NCBI GenBank assembly: GCA_021779335.1
Contig: JAJYAW010000106.1
Location: 1 to 8,276 of the forward strand
DNA: 8,276 nt
Source of the DNA: Myxococcales bacterium
GTDB lineage: Bacteria; Myxococcota; Myxococcia; Myxococcales; Anaeromyxobacteraceae
Direction of reading: 5' to 3'
Shown here: positions 1 through 6,702 of the stretch, one piece after another
Position numbering within the stretch: position 1 is the stretch's first letter
Layout of the letters: every line of letters begins with the position of its first letter
Notes under the pieces: model-generated
What the model was told of the DNA's origin: nothing
The model's input: the letters and a program-made list of their open reading frames with translations, nothing else
Database searches by the model: none
Made by a program: the position numbers and the translations under genes

Positions 1-18
1 CGGTGTATCCTGCGCGCG

Positions 19-936
19 GTGAAGCCGCTCCTCATCGTCAACCCCGCCAGCGCGGCAGGCCGCACCGGCCGCCAGTTCGACGCCATCGGCGCGGCGGTCC
101 GGGGCGCCCTCGGCGACTTCGAGGCCCACTTCACCAGCGCCGTCGGCGACGGCACCGCCGTGGCCCGGCAGGCGGTCGGGGCGGGGCGTCGGCTGGTGGT
201 GGCCGTGGGCGGGGACGGCACCGCCTCGGAGGTGGTGGACGGGCTGCTGGCCGGCGGCTACCGGCGCGAGTTCGGCTTCATCCCGCGCGGCACCGGCGGC
301 GACCTCAGGCGCACCCTCCGCATCCCGCCCGACGTCGGCGGCGCGGTCCACGCCCTGGCCCACGCCGCGCCGCGCGCCATCGATCTCGGCCGGGTCGAGT
401 TCACCGGCGACGACGGCGCGCCGCGGGTGCGCCACTTCGCCAACGTGGCCTCCTGCGGCATCTCCGGCGTGACGGCCGGGTACGTCAACCGCTCCTCCAA
501 GCTGCTGGGCGGCGCGCTCTCCTTCAAGCTCGCGGCGGCCCGCTCGCTGCTCGGCTGGCGCGATCGGCGGGTCCGCTGGCGCGCCGACGGCGGCCCCTGG
601 ACCGAGGCCGCGGTGACGGCCCTCTCGGTCTGCAACGGGCGCTACTTCGGCGGCGGCATGATGGTGGCCCCGGCCGCGCTGGTGGACGACGGGCTCCTCG
701 ACGTCACCATCTGGAGCGGCTTCGGCCTGCTCGACTTCATCGTGCAGCAGCCCAGGATCTACGACGGCCGCCACGTGGAGCTCGCCAAGACGCGGACGCT
801 GCGGGCCCGCACCGTCGAGGTCGAGCCGCTGGAGGACGAGCCCGTCGTCCTGGAGGTGGACGGCGAGCAGCCGGGCCGCCTGCCGGCCCGCTTCACCGTG
901 CTCCCCGGCGCGCTGGCGCTGCGGGGATCGGGCTAG
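19..936 (+). CDS. YegS/DgkB-family lipid kinase (diacylglycerol kinase-like)
   Basis: A 305-residue protein of the diacylglycerol kinase catalytic family, which phosphorylates a lipid hydroxyl (diacylglycerol, sphingoid base or similar) with ATP at the inner membrane surface; the actual substrate cannot be read from sequence. The order of motifs fits the family: an N-terminal strand and loop NPASAAGRTG (residues 8-17), the nucleotide-binding GGDGT (64-68), GTGGD (91-95), and the C-terminal-lobe block YFGGGMMVAPAALVDDG (209-225). There is no signal peptide or membrane segment, and the length is normal. The chosen start is GTG, placed just before the usual family N-terminus (MKPLLIVNP). No clear Shine-Dalgarno precedes it and the frame stays open to the window edge, so a start further upstream is possible. 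Oddity: GTGGD has Gly where GTGND is usual. The TAG stop overlaps the stop of the converging gabT by two bases. The gene is unlikely to be functionally tied to the operon it faces. Confidence 0.88.
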   Translation: MKPLLIVNPASAAGRTGRQFDAIGAAVRGALGDFEAHFTSAVGDGTAVARQAVGAGRRLVVAVGGDGTASEVVDGLLAGGYRREFGFIPRGTGGDLRRTLRIPPDVGGAVHALAHAAPRAIDLGRVEFTGDDGAPRVRHFANVASCGISGVTAGYVNRSSKLLGGALSFKLAAARSLLGWRDRRVRWRADGGPWTEAAVTALSVCNGRYFGGGMMVAPAALVDDGLLDVTIWSGFGLLDFIVQQPRIYDGRHVELAKTRTLRARTVEVEPLEDEPVVLEVDGEQPGRLPARFTVLPGALALRGSG

Positions 937-2201
937 GCCGTCAGCGCCCGCTCCAGCATCCCCAGCGCCTCGTCGAAGACCGCGTCCTGGATGGTGAGCG
1001 GGAAGAGGAAGCGGATGACGTTGGCGTGGACGCCGCAGGTGAGGAGCACCAGCCCCTGCTCGAGCGCGCGCGCCTGCACCTGCTTGGCGAACTCCGGGTC
1101 CGGCCCGCCGCCGCCCGGCTTCATGAACTCGGCGGCCAGCATGGCCCCCGGCCCGCGCACCTCGGCCAGGCGCGGCACGCGCCCCTGCAGCCCCGCCAGC
1201 CTGGCCCTCAGCCTGGCGCCGAGGACGTTGGCCCGGTCGGCCAGCTTCTCCTCCTCCAGCACGTCGAGGACGGCGTGGGCCGCGGCGATGGCCAGCGGGT
1301 TGCCCGCGTAGGTGCCGCCCAGGCCGCCCGGCCCCGGCGCGTCCATGAGCTCGGCGCGCCCCACCACCGCGGAGATGGGCAGGCCGGCGCCCAGCGACTT
1401 GGCCACCGTCATGAGGTCCGGCAGGACCTCGTGGTGGTCCATGGCGAACATCCTGCCGGTGCGGGCGAAGCCGGTCTGGATCTCGTCGGCGATGAGGAGG
1501 ATGCCGTGCGCGTCGCACTCGCGCCGCAGGGCCTGCAGCAGCTCCGGCGGCGCCGGGTAGAAGCCGCCCTCGCCCTGGACGGGCTCGACGATGATGGCGG
1601 CCACCCGCCTCGGATCCACGTCGGCCTTGAAGAGCCGGTGGAGCCCCTCGACGGCGTCGGCCGTGGTGACGCCGTGCAGCGCCATGGGGAAGGGGACGTG
1701 CCAGACGTCGCCGGGGAACGGGCCGAAGCCCACCTTGTACGGCACCACCTTGCCGGTCAGCGCCATCGTCATCATGGTCCGGCCGTGGAAGGCGCCGGCG
1801 AAGGCGATCACGCCGGGGCGCCCGGTGGCGCAGCGGGCGATCTTGACCGCGTTCTCCACCGCCTCGGAGCCGGTGGAGAAGAAGGTGGCCTTCTTGGGGT
1901 GGCGGCCCGGGGTGAGCGCGACGAGCCGCTCGGCCAGCCGCACGTAGGACTCGTAGGAGGCCACCTGGTAGGCGGTGTGGGTGAAGGCGTCGAGCTGGGC
2001 CCGCAGCGCCGCCACCACCCGGGGGTGGCGGTGGCCGGTGTTGAGCACCGCGATGCCGCCGGCGAAGTCGACGTAGCGGCGCCCCTCCACGTCCCACAGC
2101 TCGCTGTTCTCGGCCCGGGCCACGAAGAAGGGCGTGGTGATGCCGACGCCGCGAGGCGTGGCGGCCTCGCGCCGCGCCCGCAGGCTGGCGTTGTCACTCA
2201 T
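933..2201 (-). CDS. gabT: 4-aminobutyrate aminotransferase GabT
   Basis: A 422-residue class-III PLP aminotransferase that transfers the amino group of GABA to 2-oxoglutarate, giving succinate semialdehyde and glutamate in the cytoplasm. It follows my recollection of E. coli GabT (426 residues) along its whole length, with shared active-site numbering: Ile50, Arg141 and Glu211 (substrate pocket), Asp239 (PLP pyridine N), Gln242 and the Schiff-base Lys268 in AKSLGAGLP. The phosphate-binding TGSEA is at 110-114, GGLGGTYAGNP at 292-302, and the candidate carboxylate-binding Arg397 is near the C-terminus. Position 241 is Ile where E. coli has Val, a mild change. The ATG is supported by a GGGGAG Shine-Dalgarno nine bases upstream and by the family N-terminus. 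It is the last gene of the operon, 32 bases after patD. It ends in TAG with no room for a terminator before the converging kinase gene. Acetylornithine or 5-aminovalerate transaminase is a less likely reading. Confidence 0.95.
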   Translation of the reverse strand: MSDNASLRARREAATPRGVGITTPFFVARAENSELWDVEGRRYVDFAGGIAVLNTGHRHPRVVAALRAQLDAFTHTAYQVASYESYVRLAERLVALTPGRHPKKATFFSTGSEAVENAVKIARCATGRPGVIAFAGAFHGRTMMTMALTGKVVPYKVGFGPFPGDVWHVPFPMALHGVTTADAVEGLHRLFKADVDPRRVAAIIVEPVQGEGGFYPAPPELLQALRRECDAHGILLIADEIQTGFARTGRMFAMDHHEVLPDLMTVAKSLGAGLPISAVVGRAELMDAPGPGGLGGTYAGNPLAIAAAHAVLDVLEEEKLADRANVLGARLRARLAGLQGRVPRLAEVRGPGAMLAAEFMKPGGGGPDPEFAKQVQARALEQGLVLLTCGVHANVIRFLFPLTIQDAVFDEALGMLERALTA

Positions 2202-2217
2202 GATCGTTGGCTCCCCT

Positions 2218-2234
2218 GGCGCCGCGCCGGCGCC
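2218..2234 (-). repeat. Stem-loop between patD and gabT
   Basis: Two copies of the palindrome GGCGCC (2218-2223 and 2229-2234) flank a 5-base spacer and can form a 6-bp stem. On the transcript the stem begins at the last base of the patD TAG stop and ends just before the gabT ribosome site GGGGAG (2216-2211). No U-run follows. The position, directly against the preceding stop codon, mirrors the longer stem in the gap upstream of patD. Confidence 0.4.
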
Positions 2235-3661
2235 TAGAACTTCACCATGACGTGGCGCACGGCCGTGTAGTCCTCGAGCGCGTACATCGAGAGATCCTTG
2301 CCGTAGCCCGACTGCTTCACGCCGCCGTGCGGCATCTCGGAGACCAGCATGAAGTGGGAGTTGACCCAGGTGGCGCCGTACTGGAGCCGGGCGGCGACCT
2401 GCATCGCCTTGGACACGTCGCGCGTCCAGACCGAGCTGGAGAGGCCGAAGATGGAGTCGTTGGCGTACTCGACGCCCTGCTCCAGGTCGTCGAAGCGGGT
2501 CACCGACACGACCGGCCCGAAGACCTCCTGCTGGACGATCTCGTCCTTCTGCAGCGCGCCGGCCACCACGGTGGGCTCGTAGAAGAAGCCGCTGCCGGGC
2601 TTGGCGCGCCCGCCCGCCGTGATCTCCACGTGCTTGAGCGCCCGGGCCCGCTCCACGAACCCGCTCACCGCCGTGCGGTGCTCGGCGGTGATGCAGGGGC
2701 CCATCTCGACCCCCTCCTCGTCCTGGGTGCCGACCTTGATGGAGCTGGCCGCGGCCGAGAGGTCGGCCACCAGCTTGTCGTAGATCTTCCCCTGGGCGTA
2801 GACGCGGCAGGCGGCGGTGCAGTCCTGGCCGGCGTTGTAGAAGGAGAAGGCGCGCAGGCCGGAGACCACCTGCTCCAGGTCCGCGTCGTCGAAGACCACC
2901 ACCGGCGCCTTGCCGCCCAGCTCCAGGTGGGTGCGCATGATGTGCTTCTTGGCCGCCTCCAGGATGTGCTGGCCGCTCCCCACCGACCCGGTGATGGAGA
3001 CCATGCGGGTCTCCGGCTGGGCCAGGATGCCGGTGCCCACGCTGGAGCCGCGGCCGGCCAGGACGTTGACGACGCCCCTGGGGAAGATGCCGGCGATGAG
3101 CTCGGCCAGCGCCAGGGTGGTCATGGGGGTCTGCACCGAGGGCTTGATGACCACCGTGTTGCCGGCGGCCACGGCCGGGGCGATCTTCCAGGCCGCCATC
3201 ATGAGCGGGTAGTTCCACGGCGCGATGGAGGCCACCACGCCGAGCGGGTCGCGCCGGATCATGCTGGTGTAGCCGGGCGTGTACTCGCCGGCCACGGCGC
3301 CGGTCATGGTGCGGCAGGCGCCGGCGAAGAAGCGGAAGACGTCCACGATGGCCGGGAGCTCGTCGTTGAGGACGGCCAGGTAGGGCTTGCCGGCGTTTTG
3401 CGACTCGAGGCGGGCGAACTCGGCGCCGCGCCGCTCGACCGCGTCGGCCAGCTTGAGGAGCATGGCGGCGCGGTCGCGGGGGACGGTGCGGGACCAGCCG
3501 GCGAAGGCCCGGTCGGCCGCCTTGACGGCGGCCACCACCTGGGCCGGAGAGGCCTCCTGGATCTCCGCGACGACCTGGCCCGTGGCGGCGTTCAGCACCT
3601 TCTCGCTGCGCCCGCTGTCGCCGGTGACGAACTCGTTGTCGATGAGCATCTGCTGGTTCAT
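2234..3661 (-). CDS. patD: 4-aminobutyraldehyde dehydrogenase PatD
   Basis: A 475-residue aldehyde dehydrogenase of the PatD (YdcW) type, which oxidises 4-aminobutyraldehyde (1-pyrroline) from putrescine to GABA. It resembles E. coli PatD as I recall it across nearly the full length. Shared blocks include MIRRDPLGVVASIAPWNYP (134-152), the catalytic-Cys region YNAGQDCTAACR (275-286), and the C-terminal segments HFMLVSEMPHGG (436-447) and LEDYT.VRHVMVK (462-474). Catalytic residues are Asn150, Lys173, Glu247 in LELGGKAP and nucleophile Cys281; Glu378 lies in QEVFGP. One change stands out: the residue three after Lys173 is Val176, where PatD and many NAD-dependent relatives have Glu. The ATG has GGAGAGGA five bases upstream. 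It follows the glutamate dehydrogenase gene by 39 bases and precedes gabT by 32, so its product GABA is the substrate of the next enzyme. Betaine-aldehyde dehydrogenase is the main alternative, but context and motifs favour PatD. Confidence 0.92.
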   Translation of the reverse strand: MNQQMLIDNEFVTGDSGRSEKVLNAATGQVVAEIQEASPAQVVAAVKAADRAFAGWSRTVPRDRAAMLLKLADAVERRGAEFARLESQNAGKPYLAVLNDELPAIVDVFRFFAGACRTMTGAVAGEYTPGYTSMIRRDPLGVVASIAPWNYPLMMAAWKIAPAVAAGNTVVIKPSVQTPMTTLALAELIAGIFPRGVVNVLAGRGSSVGTGILAQPETRMVSITGSVGSGQHILEAAKKHIMRTHLELGGKAPVVVFDDADLEQVVSGLRAFSFYNAGQDCTAACRVYAQGKIYDKLVADLSAAASSIKVGTQDEEGVEMGPCITAEHRTAVSGFVERARALKHVEITAGGRAKPGSGFFYEPTVVAGALQKDEIVQQEVFGPVVSVTRFDDLEQGVEYANDSIFGLSSSVWTRDVSKAMQVAARLQYGATWVNSHFMLVSEMPHGGVKQSGYGKDLSMYALEDYTAVRHVMVKF

Positions 3662-3679
3662 GGAGGTCCTCTCCGGTGG

Positions 3680-3701
3680 GCCCGGCGGCGAGGCGCCGGG
3701 C
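3680..3701 (-). repeat. Stem-loop between glutamate dehydrogenase and patD
   Basis: GCCCGGCG and CGCCGGGC form a perfect 8-bp stem around a 6-base loop, all G:C pairs. On the transcript it starts with the last base of the glutamate dehydrogenase TAG and ends about 18 bases before the patD ATG, leaving the patD ribosome site GGAGAGGA free. No U-run follows, so it does not look like a terminator. It could protect the upstream message from 3' decay or mark a processing point. Confidence 0.5.
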
Positions 3702-6688
3702 TAGGGGAACATCTGCAGCGTGTAGGCGTGGAGCGCCGCGCCGAAGTCCGGCTCGAGCGGCCTGCGGTAGACCATGGTGGTGGCGAGCTCGGCGGCCAGG
3801 ATGGCGGAGCGGTACTTGGACGGGAGCTGCTTGATGCGCAGCTTGAAGCCGGCGCCCTCCCGGATGAGCCGGGGCAGGTGGGCCAGCAGCGCCTGGCGGT
3901 AGGGCGCCTTGAGGGTCTCCTCCGGGTGGGCCTCGAACCAGCGGAAGAGGCGCGCCTTGTGCTGGTTGATCTCGACGCTGAGCGCCTCGGAGAGCTCGGT
4001 GAAGCTGCGCTTGCCGCCCTCCTCGCGGTGGCGCCGGAAGAGCAGGCTGGCCTCGTCGGTGGCGCGCCGCTCCAGGATCTCCAGCACGTCGCGCACGTAC
4101 TCGGGCTTGTGCGCCATGAACTCCTTCTCGTCGAGGAGCAGGTTGCCGATGATCTCGTAGGACGAGGAGATGACGCCGCACTTGTTGGCCGAGGCGTCGC
4201 GCAGCAGTACCGCGCCCGCCTCCTGCAGCCGCCGGCGGGCCTCCGGCGTGATGAAGGAGTTGGCCCCCTCCACGATGACCGGGGCGCTCGGCGTCCCGTC
4301 GGGCTTGAGGAACTGGCGCCAGTTGCCCTGGTCGATGGTCTCGGGGCGGCCCCCGGCCGGGATGAAGAGGTCGGCCTGCACGCTGAAGAGCAGCGTGTCG
4401 TACTCCTGGTGGAAGTCGTCCAGGGTCACCCAGTCCCAGCGCAGCCCGCTGGCGGTCATCTCGACGCGCCGGTGCAGCTCGCGCAGGCCGTCGGTCCGCT
4501 TCTGGTTGCGGTAGAGGACGAAGCCGCCGGGGCTGAGGCGGGACGGGTCGAAGGCCTCGGCGTCCGCCTTGAGGACCACCTGCAGGAGGGCGTCGCGGTC
4601 CAGGCCGGCCGGGTCCATCAGCGCGCCGGTGCCGTCGACGATGAGCTTGATGGCCACGCCGGGGCTGCGCTCCAGCAGGATGCGCATGGCGTTGCCGGCC
4701 ACGTCGCCGTTGGGGCCGCCGGTGAACTTCACCGAGAAGCGGTCCTTGCGCAGGTCCAGGCCGCGCTCGCGCATGGCGATCTCGCAGAAGGCGACCACGC
4801 CGGTGGAGGTGACGCCGTACTCCTTGTGGTTGATGCCCACGTGCTTCGACGACATGATGCCGCCGCCCAGCAGGTAGCCCCGCCGCACCGAGAGCGCCGC
4901 GATCTCCTCGATCATGGCGTCGTGCATGTTCTCGTCGGGGCCCAGCTCGATGGGCTCGTCCTCGCCGTAGTAGTCGAGCACGCGCGGATCGCGGGCCTTG
5001 CCGTTCTCGGTGACGAAGACGTCCAGGAAGGCGTTGATGAAGCCGCGCTGCACCTTGTAGAGGAGCTGGTTCTGCGCGGCCGGGGTGCGGCGGGCGCCGG
5101 GCACGTGCACCACCACCACCAGCTTGGAGCCGCCCTCGTAGATGTCCTTGTTCTTGAGGTGCTGGGTGTGGGCCAGCACGTAGTTCTCGCGGAAGAGCCG
5201 GTTGGCCACCGTGACGTAGTCGTCGCGGGTGTGGGCGAAGATGGTGCGCCAGCCGCCGCGGGCGATGTCGGCGAAGCCGATGTGGTAGCCGAGGCCGTAG
5301 CGCCCCATGAAGAAGGTGACGCGGAACGGCCGCTCCGGGGGCAGGTCGCCGGTGAACTCGGGCCCCAGGTCCTCCAGGTAGGCGGCGTCGAGCCGGAAGG
5401 CCAGCGCCTGCTTCTCGTCCACGAAGAAGTTGGTCTTGAGCGTCCGCTTGATGAAGATGAGGGCGGTGCGGAAGAGCGAGCGCCGGAAGTCGTCCAGCAT
5501 CTTGTGGCCGGTGTTGTGCGCCGCCACCTCGTGCTCCACCTGGGCCAGCTCGCGGGCGTAGATCGCCTCGCGGTCCTGCAGGTCCGGGTCGAAGCGGGCC
5601 TTGAAGAGCTTGACCAGCCGGAGCGACATCTCCGGGTGGAAGTGGAAGGCGCGGACCACGTCCTCGAAGGTGTAGCGCTCGATCTGGTTGTGGGCGCAGT
5701 TGGTGTGGCTGAAGCCGATGAAGGCGTTGACCAGCCCGGCGTCCTCGCAGGTCATGAGGCGCGGCAGCACGAAGTCGCGGTAGGTGGGGGCCTCCACCGA
5801 CAGGATCTGGGTGGCGAAGATCTGGCGCCGCAGGCTGCGGAAGAGCTCGCCGTCGCGCGTCAGCGGCCGCCCCTCGCGGTGGGCCACCCGGAAGCTGGCC
5901 ACGAAGTAGCGCTGCCCGCCGGCGTTGGCGGAGAGCGCCAGCGAGCGGCGCAGCCCCAGGTTGAGGGCGTTCATCACCTCGGTGACCTGCATGAGGAAGC
6001 CGCGCGGCGGCGGGCTGGCGACCGCGAAGAGCACGGTGGACTCGACCTCGCCCCCGGCGCCCTGGCGCTCCACCAGGTCCAGCAGGAAGCCGCCCCGCTC
6101 CTGGCACTGGTGGAAGATCCAGGCGAGCTGGGCCACGTCGACGGCCGGGGCCAGCCGCACGTAGCGCTCGTTGTCGCCGGCCAGCTGGGTGAGCGCCTCG
6201 TCGAGCGCGGCCGGCCTGAGGTCGGGGTGGCGCTCGGCGGCGGCGGCGTGGATGGCGCGCCGCACCTCGCGGGGCAGCGGCTCCGGGGGCGGCCCGCCCG
6301 CCACGGTGGGGCGGGCGAACTCGTAGCGGTGCACCTCCAGCCCGCCGGCCAGGCCGGGGACCGGGACGTCGGAGTGGAAGATCTCGGAGGCGGAGATGTC
6401 GCGGTCCTCGATCTGGTGGAGCGTCTCGAAGACCGAGCCGGGCCGGTCCAGCCGCGCCAGCACGAGCTCGTGGTCGCGGTCCACCAGCGCCACCTCCCGG
6501 TCGGTGCCGAGGCGCGGCAGGGCGGCCGCCAGGTGGGCCAGCAGCTCCTGGTCCTCGCGGAGCGTGCTGGCCAGCAGGTCCGGCACGGAGTCGCGCAGCC
6601 AGGCGTAGCCCTCCTTGGCCGCGGTGGAGAGCGCTGCGATCGACCGCTGTACGCCGCGGTCGAGCCTGGTCGTCTGCCGTTCGGTCAT
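3701..6688 (-). CDS. Large NAD-specific glutamate dehydrogenase (fungal Gdh2-like class)
   Basis: A 995-residue glutamate dehydrogenase that deaminates glutamate to 2-oxoglutarate and ammonium with NAD reduction. It is much larger than the 450-residue hexameric enzymes and much shorter than the 1600-residue bacterial L-180 type. Motifs of the large class appear in order: ARGGWR (476-481), HLKNKDIYEGGSK (510-522, candidate active-site Lys522), LGPDENMHD (582-590), the NAD-fold loop FTGGPNGDVAGN (655-666), IPAGGRPETID (776-786), VEGANSFITPEA (806-817) and DASANKCGVISSSYE (831-845). The first 450 or so residues are a less conserved arm, presumably for assembly or regulation. Several blocks recall yeast Gdh2. 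The ATG at 6688 follows GGAGG with a four-base spacer; the frame is open further upstream into gabD, so the ribosome site and the 14-base gap decide the start. Its place between gabD and patD points to recycling the glutamate made by GabT. Family assignment is firm; cofactor and kinetics are inferred. Confidence 0.93.
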   Translation of the reverse strand: MTERQTTRLDRGVQRSIAALSTAAKEGYAWLRDSVPDLLASTLREDQELLAHLAAALPRLGTDREVALVDRDHELVLARLDRPGSVFETLHQIEDRDISASEIFHSDVPVPGLAGGLEVHRYEFARPTVAGGPPPEPLPREVRRAIHAAAAERHPDLRPAALDEALTQLAGDNERYVRLAPAVDVAQLAWIFHQCQERGGFLLDLVERQGAGGEVESTVLFAVASPPPRGFLMQVTEVMNALNLGLRRSLALSANAGGQRYFVASFRVAHREGRPLTRDGELFRSLRRQIFATQILSVEAPTYRDFVLPRLMTCEDAGLVNAFIGFSHTNCAHNQIERYTFEDVVRAFHFHPEMSLRLVKLFKARFDPDLQDREAIYARELAQVEHEVAAHNTGHKMLDDFRRSLFRTALIFIKRTLKTNFFVDEKQALAFRLDAAYLEDLGPEFTGDLPPERPFRVTFFMGRYGLGYHIGFADIARGGWRTIFAHTRDDYVTVANRLFRENYVLAHTQHLKNKDIYEGGSKLVVVVHVPGARRTPAAQNQLLYKVQRGFINAFLDVFVTENGKARDPRVLDYYGEDEPIELGPDENMHDAMIEEIAALSVRRGYLLGGGIMSSKHVGINHKEYGVTSTGVVAFCEIAMRERGLDLRKDRFSVKFTGGPNGDVAGNAMRILLERSPGVAIKLIVDGTGALMDPAGLDRDALLQVVLKADAEAFDPSRLSPGGFVLYRNQKRTDGLRELHRRVEMTASGLRWDWVTLDDFHQEYDTLLFSVQADLFIPAGGRPETIDQGNWRQFLKPDGTPSAPVIVEGANSFITPEARRRLQEAGAVLLRDASANKCGVISSSYEIIGNLLLDEKEFMAHKPEYVRDVLEILERRATDEASLLFRRHREEGGKRSFTELSEALSVEINQHKARLFRWFEAHPEETLKAPYRQALLAHLPRLIREGAGFKLRIKQLPSKYRSAILAAELATTMVYRRPLEPDFGAALHAYTLQMFP

Positions 6689-6702
6689 GTCCCCTCCAGG
6701 GG
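6689..6702 (-). promoter_or_regulatory. gabD-glutamate dehydrogenase gap: Shine-Dalgarno inside a small inverted repeat
   Basis: On the - strand the gap reads CCCCTGGAGGGGAC and is followed by the ATG. GGAGG, four bases before the start, is the glutamate dehydrogenase ribosome site and fixes that start in a frame that is otherwise open far upstream. CCCC (6702-6699) can pair with GGGG (6694-6691), partly enclosing the site. Ribosomes finishing gabD would open this weak hairpin, so the two genes may be translationally coupled. The coupling is inferred. Confidence 0.55.

Noticed and set aside
258..635. A 125-codon open frame antisense to the lipid kinase
   Set aside because: It lies wholly within a well-supported gene, is Arg/Ser/Pro-rich and has no recognisable motif.
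3..2237. A 744-codon open frame on the + strand over the kinase and gabT
   Set aside because: It is out of frame with the kinase and antisense to gabT, its translation is Arg/Gly/Ala-rich, and no domain is visible. It is a composition shadow.
3680..3701. Intrinsic terminator between glutamate dehydrogenase and patD
   Set aside because: The stem is strong but no U-run follows on the transcript, and the next gene is close, co-directional and in the same pathway.
933..6107. A possible giant fusion: the gabT frame stays open upstream through patD and into the glutamate dehydrogenase gene
   Set aside because: Only the last 422 residues look like a protein. The upstream part is a Pro/Arg/Gly-rich shadow of patD and the dehydrogenase, and gabT has its own ribosome site and family-matching start.
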